Positions 1 through 5,408 of a stretch of DNA of 5,890 nucleotides are shown piece by piece. A model generated the notes under the pieces. It saw nothing but the letters and a program-made list of their open reading frames with translations. It was not told where the DNA came from and did not search any database. How positions within the stretch are numbered: the first letter of the stretch is position 1; every line of letters begins with the position of its first letter. A program made the translations under genes and the position numbers. Source of the DNA: Desulfobacteraceae bacterium (lineage in GTDB: Bacteria; Desulfobacterota; DSM-4660; Desulfatiglandales; Desulfatiglandaceae); assembly GCA_030597505.1 (NCBI GenBank), contig JAUVRS010000179.1, positions 1 to 5,890 of the forward strand, read 5' to 3'.

Positions 1-60
1 ACAATCAATTATGAGGTGGTCTGCGCTGTGGGGAAAAGGGTCCCCAGGGTCTATGTTTGA
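1..60 (+). CDS. alr: Alanine racemase, C-terminal 19 residues (partial, 5' end outside window)
   Basis: Frame 1 is open from the first base and stops at TGA 58-60. It encodes TINYEVVCAVGKRVPRVYV. This matches the end of the alanine racemase C-terminal beta-domain as I know it: a T-I-x-Y-E segment, then a Cys, then a Gly/Ser-x-Arg-Val-Pro-Arg-(Val/Ile)-(Tyr/Phe) ending (Bacillus Alr has TINYEIPCTISSRVPRIFF). Many proteobacterial Alr proteins stop right after RVPRVY, as here. The enzyme is a cytoplasmic PLP-dependent racemase interconverting L- and D-alanine, mainly for peptidoglycan. The catalytic Lys and Tyr lie outside the window, so activity cannot be judged. The stop is 90 nt before the next gene. 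The identification rests on a short but distinctive motif. Confidence 0.75.
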   Translation, partial: TINYEVVCAVGKRVPRVYV

Positions 61-150
61 TAATACGTACCAGAAGGAGGTCTCTTGCAGAACCTGAAGC
101 ACCGGATTTGATTCCGGAAAAACAACAATTTTTGAAGGGAGGTTGAGGAT
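61..150 (+). promoter_or_regulatory. Intergenic leader between the alr tail and the SnoaL-like gene
   Basis: This 90-base stretch holds a near-consensus -10-like hexamer GATAAT (59-64, overlapping the alr stop) with no convincing -35 box. A perfect Shine-Dalgarno AAGGAGG (74-80) has no ATG after it, only a TTG at 85 that opens an 8-codon frame ending at TGA 109-111. A small inverted repeat CCGGA (102-106) / TCCGG (113-117) follows. The real ribosome binding site of the next gene is GGGAGG (137-142), 8 nt before ATG 151. There is no T-tract-bearing terminator after alr, so read-through from alr is possible. Confidence 0.35.
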
Positions 151-651
151 ATGAACACACGTGAATGGCTGATGACAGAAAAAAGCCTGCTTGACCAGGA
201 TGCGGATTCTTTTGAAGATCTCTCACCGGAGGAAAGAGAAAACCTGAAACTTGTAATGACCGAATTAAAGGGTTGGGCGACCCAGAGCGTTGACATGGTC
301 CTTTCGGTTATGGCTGAGGATGGGGTCTATTATGACATAACGGGTGAGCCGGCAGTCGGGCATGATGAAATCAGGGAGTTTGGTGTTGGCTGGATAGATG
401 CGGTCCCTGACTTTAAACCTTTTATAGAGGCCTTTGTGGTCCAGGGGAACAAGGTAGTCAACATGGGCAGGATCAGCGGCAGCATCCAAAAAGAATTTTT
501 TGGGCTGCCGGCAACCGGTAAGAAATTCGATTGCCAGTTCTGTCAGGTTGCCTTTATCGAGAATGGAAAGATAAAATATGTAAGGGACCACTGGAATGTT
601 GTGGATATGTATCATCAGGTGGGATGGGACTGTGCCACTCTAAACAAATAG
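151..651 (+). CDS. SnoaL-like / NTF2-fold protein (ester cyclase family)
   Basis: A 166-residue soluble protein with no signal peptide or membrane segment. After an acidic, probably helical N-terminus (about 1-45), residues 46-160 follow the SnoaL pattern: an early V-G-H-D-E-I segment (69-74), the PDF motif (86-88), an F-V-V-Q-G-x-K-V strand (95-102), the G-L-P-A-T-G-K-K turn (118-125), an E-N-G-K-I strand (137-141), the R-D-H-W segment (145-148) and a final H-Q-V-G-W (155-159). Asp146 lies where SnoaL-type polyketide cyclases keep their acid/base Asp. The fold is an alpha+beta cone that binds small hydrophobic molecules; family members are cyclases, isomerases, hydrolases or of unknown role. 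The start at ATG 151 is backed by GGGAGG 8 nt upstream; Met8 (172) has no comparable site. The family is too broad for a substrate call. Its position beside an importer and a deacylase suggests a catabolic role rather than polyketide synthesis (inference). Confidence 0.8.
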   Translation: MNTREWLMTEKSLLDQDADSFEDLSPEERENLKLVMTELKGWATQSVDMVLSVMAEDGVYYDITGEPAVGHDEIREFGVGWIDAVPDFKPFIEAFVVQGNKVVNMGRISGSIQKEFFGLPATGKKFDCQFCQVAFIENGKIKYVRDHWNVVDMYHQVGWDCATLNK

Positions 652-656
652 GAACC

Positions 657-715
657 ACCTGAATTCTGGCTGAGAACAGCCCTATCCCCGGCAATGTTTT
701 CAGGTTAGAGATAGG
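657..715 (+). other. Potential RNA structure (nested hairpin with pseudoknot topology)
   Basis: Just after the SnoaL-like stop, ACCTGAA (657-663) is perfectly complementary to TTCAGGT (699-705). Between them GGCTG (668-672) and CAGCC (677-681) close a 4-base loop. CCTATC (681-686) is perfectly complementary to GATAGG (710-715). The first and last pairings interleave, which would give an H-type pseudoknot, or they could be alternative folds. There is no U-tract after it, so it is not a standard terminator. It would only be transcribed by read-through from upstream if the candidate promoter at 725-753 is the main one. Seen in sequence; function unknown. Confidence 0.3.
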
Positions 716-724
716 ATTGGTTGC

Positions 725-753
725 TTGACAAAGGATTCAAAGAATCGGGTAAA
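725..753 (+). promoter_or_regulatory. Candidate sigma-70-type promoter for the importer operon
   Basis: A perfect -35 hexamer TTGACA (725-730) is followed, after 17 bases, by GGTAAA (748-753), a poor -10 that matches the TATAAT consensus at only three positions. The spacing is optimal, and the site lies 47 bases before the substrate-binding-protein start. The weak -10 could mean dependence on an activator or no promoter at all. The spacer contains the palindrome at 734-746. Confidence 0.35.
734..746 (+). promoter_or_regulatory. Small palindrome in the promoter spacer (possible operator)
   Basis: GATTC (734-738), AAA, GAATC (742-746) is a perfect 5-base inverted repeat centred between the candidate -35 and -10 boxes, where a repressor or activator could act. 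A 5-base arm is short enough to arise by chance, and I do not recognise it as the site of a named regulator. A second AT-rich inverted repeat, ATTAA (762-766) / TTAAT (775-779), lies just downstream. Confidence 0.2.
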
Positions 754-799
754 GGTAGAGAATTAAAACCATTATTAATCTTTAGAAGGAGGGAAAAAG

Positions 800-1966
800 A
801 TGAAAAAATTTGTTATCCTGTTTTTGGCTGTTGGCCTTTTGGTCTCCCCGGTGTTTTTCGGCGGAGTTGGAACTGCTCATGCGGCAAAAACCATAAAAAT
901 AGGGTCTATCCTGAATCTGACGGGTCCTATCGCCTTTATCGGGCCGCTTTTCAAAAACGGTATTGTCATGGCCCTTGAAGAGGTGAACTATACGGTCGGG
1001 GGAAGAAAGATCGAACTGATCCCGGAAGACGCTGCCGCCGACATGAACGTTGCGCTTGAAAAGGCAAAGAAACTCGTGGAGAGAGATGAAGTCAACATCA
1101 TTTTGGGCCCCCTGATGGGTGATGCCCATATGGCCATTGCACCATATCTGGCCAACAAAAAGGTCCTTACCGCCAGCTTTTACTGTGGTGACATTGAGCT
1201 TACCAAATACAAAAACTGGTTTATCTATCCGACCACACTAGTCGGGCTCACAGCTCCCGTGGGTTACTATGCGGCTGAACTTGGCCACAAGACCATGATT
1301 ACCGCGGGAACCGACTATGCCGGGGGACATGGTTTTATCAAAGGCATCAAGATGGCGTTTGAAGAAAAGGGGGGGAAGATAGTTCAGGAGGTATGGTGGC
1401 CAGTGGGAAACAAAGATTTCGGCCCTTATCTTACTTCTTTGAAGAAGGCCGATACCATCGGATATTTTGTGGAAGGCCCATCAGCCGCGCAGCTTTTTTT
1501 GTCGCAATATCGCGATTTTGGGATCAAGATCCCGCTGTTGGGGACAACCCTGGCGGCTGATATGCCTCAACAGATAACCTCTCAACTGGGCGATTGGGTC
1601 TTGGGGCTAAAGGGGCAGGCGCTTTATATGGCTGATATGGATACTGCCATCAACAAGACATGGGTCAAAAAGATGACCAAGAGATTTGGCCAGGCCCCCG
1701 GTGGACTCGAAGCCAATTCCTATGCCATCACCAAAACCATCCTTGCCGCATTAAAGGCTACGGGTGGTGATGATTCCTTTGACAAATTGTGGCCCGCCCT
1801 GCTGAAGGTGAAGATCGATACGCCTCAGGGCCCCCTGGCGGTCAGCCCGGAAGGGGTTGCCCTTGTAAATAATTATATTGTGGAACTCAAGAAAAAAGGA
1901 GACCAATATTATTGGGATCCTATAAAAACCTATAAAGCGGTAGAAGATCCAAGATTGAAGAAGTAA
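800..1966 (+). CDS. Branched-chain-amino-acid-type ABC transporter periplasmic substrate-binding protein
   Basis: A 388-residue Peripla_BP_6 (LivJ/LivK-like, type I fold) protein. Residues 1-28 form a Sec signal peptide: K2-K3, a hydrophobic core from about 4 to 24, and AHA (26-28) for signal peptidase I. There is no lipobox Cys, so the mature protein should be soluble in the periplasm. The first lobe opens with I-K-I-G-S-I-L-N-L-T-G-P (32-43), typical of the family. L-G-P (102-104) begins the loop that holds the ligand carboxylate in LivJ, but here Gly107-Asp108 stand where the family usually has Ser/Thr. The G-T-D-Y-A-G-G-H-G segment (near 170) and P-Q-G-P-L (near the C-terminus) are further family marks. 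The length is normal. ATG 800 is fixed by a very strong AAGGAGGG (786-793), 6 nt upstream. Tandem stops TAA TAA (1964-1969) are followed by a hairpin. It delivers ligand to LivHMGF encoded downstream. The ligand is not identifiable from sequence and need not be leucine, isoleucine or valine, so I give no livJ/livK symbol. Confidence 0.93.
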   Translation: MKKFVILFLAVGLLVSPVFFGGVGTAHAAKTIKIGSILNLTGPIAFIGPLFKNGIVMALEEVNYTVGGRKIELIPEDAAADMNVALEKAKKLVERDEVNIILGPLMGDAHMAIAPYLANKKVLTASFYCGDIELTKYKNWFIYPTTLVGLTAPVGYYAAELGHKTMITAGTDYAGGHGFIKGIKMAFEEKGGKIVQEVWWPVGNKDFGPYLTSLKKADTIGYFVEGPSAAQLFLSQYRDFGIKIPLLGTTLAADMPQQITSQLGDWVLGLKGQALYMADMDTAINKTWVKKMTKRFGQAPGGLEANSYAITKTILAALKATGGDDSFDKLWPALLKVKIDTPQGPLAVSPEGVALVNNYIVELKKKGDQYYWDPIKTYKAVEDPRLKK

Positions 1967-1976
1967 TAATCCTCCC

Positions 1977-2013
1977 GGGGGCGGTCAGGCGTTTATTGCC
2001 TCCGCCCCCTTTT
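1977..2013 (+). terminator. GC-rich hairpin with short T-tract: intrinsic terminator or attenuator between the binding-protein gene and livH
   Basis: GGGGGCGG (1977-1984) pairs perfectly with CCGCCCCC (2002-2009). An inner helix AGGC (1987-1990) / GCCT (1998-2001) closes a 7-base loop, with TC (1985-1986) bulged. TTTT (2010-2013) follows directly. The stem is very stable but the T-tract is only four long, so termination is probably partial. Placed 10 bases after the binding-protein stop and about 50 before livH, it fits the common arrangement in which the binding protein is made in excess over the membrane parts and the hairpin also protects the upstream mRNA end. The opposite strand has no T-tract after the stem. 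Confidence 0.7.
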
Positions 2014-2062
2014 GAGACCATTTCAGTGGGAGGTCATTTCAGTTGCTGTTTGAGGAAACACA

Positions 2063-2923
2063 ATGTCCTGGTTCGTAATCAACCTCCTCAATGGGGTGTC
2101 TTATGGCATGGTGTTGTTTCTCATCGCCTCGGGCATGTCCATTGTTCTTGGGGCGATGGGGATCACAAATCTGGCACATGGGGCTTTCTATATGGTCGGC
2201 GCCTTTGTGGGCTGGACAGTGGCGGTGAAATTGGGTGCCACGCTTGGGCTCGGCATTCTTGCCGGCGGCCTCGCTGCCGGGCTGGTGGGGCTTGCCATGG
2301 AACGGGGTTTGTTACGCCATCTTTATAAACAGCCCAATGAGCAGGTCCTGTTGACCTTTGGGTTTGTCTACATCCTGAGCAACGTGTGTCTCTGGGTGTG
2401 GGGAGGGTGGCCCAGAATGCCGTTCACGGCCAAGTTCCTGACGGGCTCGTTTGAGATAATGGGGAGGGCCTATCCAAAGGCCCGGATAGCCATAATCCTG
2501 TTTGGGCTTATCCTCGGGGTTGGATTGTGGTGGTTACAGGACAGGACCCGGATGGGTGCCATTGTTCGTGCGGGTATGGATGACAAGGAAACCACCATGG
2601 GGCTGGGGATAAATCTTGAACTGGCCTTTGCGGTCATCTTTTTTATCTCTTCTTTTATTGCGGGAGCGGCGGGTGTCATAGGGGCTCAGTTGCTGGGTGT
2701 CCGGACCGATCTGGGAATGGAGGTGCTGCTCCTTGCCTTGATTGTCATTATTGTTGGGGGTGTGGGGTCCATACAGGGGGCGCTTCTGGGAGGGATTCTG
2801 ATCGGGGTGATTGATGCCTTCGGGAAAGCGCTGTTCCCCCAAATGGCCATGTTTACCATGTATTTGACCATGATTATTGTTTTGATCGTTCGCCCCACGG
2901 GTCTTCTTGGGAGAAAAATCTGA
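2063..2923 (+). CDS. livH: Branched-chain-amino-acid-type ABC transporter permease LivH
   Basis: A 286-residue inner-membrane protein of the LivH (BPD_transp_2) family, of normal length, with about eight hydrophobic segments from residue 5 to 278. Family marks are the N-L-A-H-G-A-F-Y-M-V-G-A motif (36-47) after the first helix, the cytoplasmic coupling loop R-A-G-M-D-D-K-E-T (169-177) followed by a G-L-G-I-N turn (180-184), and G-G-V-G-S (232-236) in the C-terminal half. Classical LivH usually has a more R-A-x-A-x-(D/N) like start to the coupling loop; the Gly-Met here is a mild variation. The protein forms the translocation pore with LivM and contacts the two ATPases. ATG 2063 has GAGG (2052-2055) 7 nt upstream. 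The stop lies 2 nt before livM, so translation is probably coupled. Confidence 0.95.
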   Translation: MSWFVINLLNGVSYGMVLFLIASGMSIVLGAMGITNLAHGAFYMVGAFVGWTVAVKLGATLGLGILAGGLAAGLVGLAMERGLLRHLYKQPNEQVLLTFGFVYILSNVCLWVWGGWPRMPFTAKFLTGSFEIMGRAYPKARIAIILFGLILGVGLWWLQDRTRMGAIVRAGMDDKETTMGLGINLELAFAVIFFISSFIAGAAGVIGAQLLGVRTDLGMEVLLLALIVIIVGGVGSIQGALLGGILIGVIDAFGKALFPQMAMFTMYLTMIIVLIVRPTGLLGRKI

Positions 2924-2925
2924 AA

Positions 2926-3924
2926 ATGGTAGTTGCCAACCGCAGAACAGACAAAAATTCCATAATGACAACGGTCCCCTATCTTGCCGGGGCCCTGATC
3001 CTTGCCATAATTCCTCTTTTCCTGTCCCGATACGGTCAGGGGCTGATGACCCGATTTCTGATATTTGCCCTTTTCGCCATGAGTTACAACGTGGTTTTTG
3101 GCTACGCGGGTCTTCTTTCCCTTGGTCATGCCGCCTTTTTTGGTGCCGGCGGCTACGCCGTTGCCCTGTTAAAACTCCACTACAATGTCGATCTTTTCTG
3201 GATCACCGCCCCGTTTGGGTTGCTTTTGGCAACGTTTGTTGCCGCCCTTTTCGGGATTGTTGCCCTGCGGGTTACGGGTATCTATTTTCTCCTGGTGACG
3301 TTTGCGTTGGGTCAGATGCTCTACAGCCTCGCGTGGAACGTGAAATGGCTCAGTTCCAAGGGGATGCAGGGGATCACCGGCATCAACTTGCCGGATCTGG
3401 GCATCCCGGGTTTTAGTCTTGATACGACCTCTTTTTATTACATGGTCTTGATCTGCTTTATCATCAGTTGCATCTTGCTGTATCGTCTGGTTCGTTCCCC
3501 TTTTGGGCTTGCCCTGGTGGGCATAAGAGAGGATGAATCCAGGATGGAGGCCGTGGGGTATAATGTGTGGCTTTATAAATACACTGCCCTGGTGATCTCA
3601 GGTGCCTTTGCCGGGATCGCCGGCGTCCTGTTTGCTTATTATAATTTCTTTGTTTCTCCCAATCACCTGGGTATCGCCACTTCCTTCCTTCCCATGGTGA
3701 TGGCAATTATGGGAGGGCTGGGAACGTTCCTTGGTCCGGTCATCGGCGCGGCAGTCTTTATCTTTGTGGAGACCTTTGCCAGCATTTTTCTGCCCCAGCG
3801 GTGGCCGTTGATACTGGGCGGTTTGTTTGTCTTGACCATCATGTTTGCAAGAGAGGGCATAGGTGTCTATCTCTGGAAAATCTGGGAAAAAGTGAGTCAT
3901 CGTTATGGAATCGTTGAGGGTTGA
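2926..3924 (+). CDS. livM: Branched-chain-amino-acid-type ABC transporter permease LivM
   Basis: A 332-residue polytopic inner-membrane protein, within the usual range for LivM. After a polar N-terminus (1-16) come roughly eight to ten hydrophobic segments. Diagnostic motifs are G-Y-A-G-L-L-S-L-G-H-A-A-F-F-G-A-G-G-Y (59-77) and the cytoplasmic coupling loop G-I-R-E-D-E-S-R-M-E-A-V-G-Y-N-V (199-214), which docks on the ATPases. A G-G-L-G-T-F-L-G-P-V-I-G-A segment follows in the second half. It pairs with LivH to form the pore. The start at ATG 2926, 2 nt after the livH stop with GGGAG at 2909-2913, fits coupling. In-frame Met14 (2965) is an alternative but has no ribosome binding site. The gene overlaps livG by 20 nt. 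Confidence 0.95.
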   Translation: MVVANRRTDKNSIMTTVPYLAGALILAIIPLFLSRYGQGLMTRFLIFALFAMSYNVVFGYAGLLSLGHAAFFGAGGYAVALLKLHYNVDLFWITAPFGLLLATFVAALFGIVALRVTGIYFLLVTFALGQMLYSLAWNVKWLSSKGMQGITGINLPDLGIPGFSLDTTSFYYMVLICFIISCILLYRLVRSPFGLALVGIREDESRMEAVGYNVWLYKYTALVISGAFAGIAGVLFAYYNFFVSPNHLGIATSFLPMVMAIMGGLGTFLGPVIGAAVFIFVETFASIFLPQRWPLILGGLFVLTIMFAREGIGVYLWKIWEKVSHRYGIVEG

Positions 3925-4645
3925 AGGGCTGTCTAAACAATTTGGAGGGGTGCAGGCAGTAAACAGGGTCACCTTTTCGGTTGAGGTGGGGGATCGGGTG
4001 GCAATTATCGGACCCAACGGCGCCGGAAAGACCACCCTGCTTAACCTCATCAACGGACAACTCGCGGCAACATCGGGCAGCATCCATTTCTTTGGAAAGG
4101 ATGTGACTGCCCTGCCGACGTACAAAAGAGCTCATCTCGGCCAGGCGCGGGCATTCCAAATCATCAGCCTTTTTCAGAAACTGACCGTAATGGACAATGT
4201 GTTGCTCACCCTTCACGGGACCAGATCGAGCCGCTTTAAGATGTTTCGCCCAATTGAGGGTTTTACTGATGTACACAATAAGGCCGTTCAGACACTAAGA
4301 ACCCTTGGGTTGTGGGAGAAAAGAAATGAGCCGGTGAGCACCCTGGCCTACGGGGAACAAAGACGACTGGAAATTGATCTCGGTCTGGCCCTTGAACCGA
4401 AACTGCTTCTTCTGGACGAACCCAGTGCAGGCCTGACAAAAGAGGAAGGGTTGGAGATCATTGGCGTCATCAAGGGTCTTGAATCGAGCAACACCGTGCT
4501 GATCGTTGACCATGATATGGAACTGGTATTTGAGGTGGCGCAACGTATTATCGTACTCCATTACGGGGAAATTATAGCGGATGGAACACCGGATGAAATT
4601 GAATCAGACAAAAGGGTCAGAGAAATCTACATGGGCCTCGACTGA
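3905..4645 (+). CDS. livG: Branched-chain-amino-acid-type ABC transporter ATP-binding protein LivG
   Basis: A 246-residue cytoplasmic ABC ATPase with all the working motifs: Walker A G-P-N-G-A-G-K-T-T (36-44), Q-loop Gln85 in A-R-A-F-Q, signature L-A-Y-G-E-Q (147-152), Walker B L-L-L-L-D-E-P (167-173) with catalytic Glu172, D-loop S-A-G-L (174-177) and the switch His203 in V-D-H-D. The A-Y-G-E-Q signature and the T-x-x-F-Q-type Q-loop region are typical of LivG rather than LivF. The protein is slightly shorter than some LivG proteins, with a compact helical region after the Q-loop. It hydrolyses ATP with LivF to drive LivHM. ATG 3905 lies inside the 3' end of livM (20-nt overlap) without a strong ribosome binding site, so it is probably translated by coupling. 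Its 3' end overlaps livF. Confidence 0.95.
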   Translation: MESLRVEGLSKQFGGVQAVNRVTFSVEVGDRVAIIGPNGAGKTTLLNLINGQLAATSGSIHFFGKDVTALPTYKRAHLGQARAFQIISLFQKLTVMDNVLLTLHGTRSSRFKMFRPIEGFTDVHNKAVQTLRTLGLWEKRNEPVSTLAYGEQRRLEIDLGLALEPKLLLLDEPSAGLTKEEGLEIIGVIKGLESSNTVLIVDHDMELVFEVAQRIIVLHYGEIIADGTPDEIESDKRVREIYMGLD

Positions 4646-5357
4646 TTCGTCGACTATTTTAAAATTAGCTGATATTCATACCTATTACGGGGAAAGTTAT
4701 GTCCTCCACGGTGTATCCATGGCCGTTAGCGAGGGGTCTATCGTGGCGCTCCTGGGCCGAAACGGCATGGGAAAAACCACGTCCATTCGATCCATTATTG
4801 GCTTCACCCCTCCAAGGGCAGGGGTGGTGTGGTTTAAAGGAAAAGACATAACAAATCTGAAGCCGTACCGCATCGCCAAAATGGGTGTTGGACTGATTCC
4901 TCAAGGGCGAAAGATATTACCGTCCCTAAGTGTAAAAGAAAATCTCACCATGGCAGCAAGACGCCGTGGAAAGGCAATAGAATGGACTCTGGACAGGGTC
5001 TATTCCCAGTTTCCCATTCTTGAGAAACGAGCTTATCTCAAGGGGGATCTCCTCAGTGGGGGAGAACAGCAAATGCTTGCCGTGGGGCGGGCCCTTATGA
5101 CCAACCCGGATTTGCTCCTGATGGATGAACCCTCCGAAGGTCTTGCGCCAAAAATTGTCCGGGATATCGGGACCATTATCGGCCAGTTAAAAGAACAGGG
5201 GCTTTCAATTCTGTTGGTGGAACAAAATCTACCTCTGGCATTAGGGGTCTCTGATCATGTTTTTATCATCAGCAAGGGCACGATTGTTTATGAATCGTCC
5301 CCTGACGAACTGGAAAAAAATGAGGCCATCAAGGTAAAATATCTTTGCGCCACGTAG
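4581..5357 (+). CDS. livF: Branched-chain-amino-acid-type ABC transporter ATP-binding protein LivF
   Basis: A 258-residue ABC ATPase. Motifs are Walker A G-R-N-G-M-G-K-T-T (59-67), Q-loop Gln108 in I-P-Q-G-R, signature L-S-G-G-E-Q-Q (158-164), Walker B L-L-L-M-D-E-P (178-184) with catalytic Glu183, S-E-G-L D-loop (185-188) and V-E-Q-N (213-216), with Gln in place of the switch His as is usual for LivF. The H-T-Y-Y-G-E-S segment (33-39) before Walker A is also a LivF mark. Family members normally begin close to residue 26 (I-L-K-L-A-D-I), so the first 25 residues, polar and Ser/Thr-rich, are an extra N-terminus. The only ATG codons upstream are 4581 (Met1) and 4593 (Met5), both inside livG, which forces a 65- or 53-nt overlap. 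GGGGA (4565-4569) may serve ATG 4581. A non-ATG start near 4656 (ATT) would remove the overlap but has no ribosome binding site. Confidence 0.93.
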   Translation: MEHRMKLNQTKGSEKSTWASTDSSTILKLADIHTYYGESYVLHGVSMAVSEGSIVALLGRNGMGKTTSIRSIIGFTPPRAGVVWFKGKDITNLKPYRIAKMGVGLIPQGRKILPSLSVKENLTMAARRRGKAIEWTLDRVYSQFPILEKRAYLKGDLLSGGEQQMLAVGRALMTNPDLLLMDEPSEGLAPKIVRDIGTIIGQLKEQGLSILLVEQNLPLALGVSDHVFIISKGTIVYESSPDELEKNEAIKVKYLCAT

Positions 5358-5408
5358 CATTCCGGATGTTGTCGGCTAGGCATCAAAAGAATTGTGAGGT
5401 GTATTTCA
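5358..5408 (+). promoter_or_regulatory. Short spacer with the ribosome binding site of the deacylase gene
   Basis: The 51 bases between the livF stop and the next ATG hold GAGGT (5396-5400), 8 nt before ATG 5409. I see no terminator hairpin or clear promoter, so the deacylase is probably transcribed as part of the importer operon. Confidence 0.5.

Noticed and set aside
30..45. GGGGA/TCCCC hairpin within the last codons of alr
   Set aside because: The stem is 5 bases, lies inside coding sequence and has no following T-tract, so it is not a terminator.
710..730. Sigma-54 type promoter (GG-N10-GC) upstream of the binding-protein gene
   Set aside because: The GG at 714-715 is only 7 bases from the GC at 723-724, so the required spacing is not met.
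721..978. 85-codon + strand frame overlapping the start of the binding-protein gene
   Set aside because: It begins at a TTG inside the candidate promoter and overlaps the clear signal peptide in another frame; composition is not protein-like.
2028..2078. Small TTG-start frame after GGGAGG (2028-2033) overlapping the livH start
   Set aside because: It gives only 11 codons, is out of frame with livH, and livH has its own well-spaced GAGG at 2052-2055.
2534..2971. Long antisense frame opposite livH (145 codons), and a further antisense frame at 2686-3129
   Set aside because: Translations are low-complexity, Pro/Arg/Lys/Asn-rich and without any recognisable domain; they mirror the strongly coding livH/livM sequence.
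3839..4276. Antisense frame of 145 codons opposite livM/livG
   Set aside because: It lies wholly across conserved livM and livG coding sequence, with no ribosome binding site or family resemblance; a shadow of the Walker A region codons.
5217..5228. Gln instead of the switch-loop His in LivF (V-E-Q-N)
   Set aside because: This is normal for LivF-type ATPases, while LivG keeps the His, so it is not a defect.
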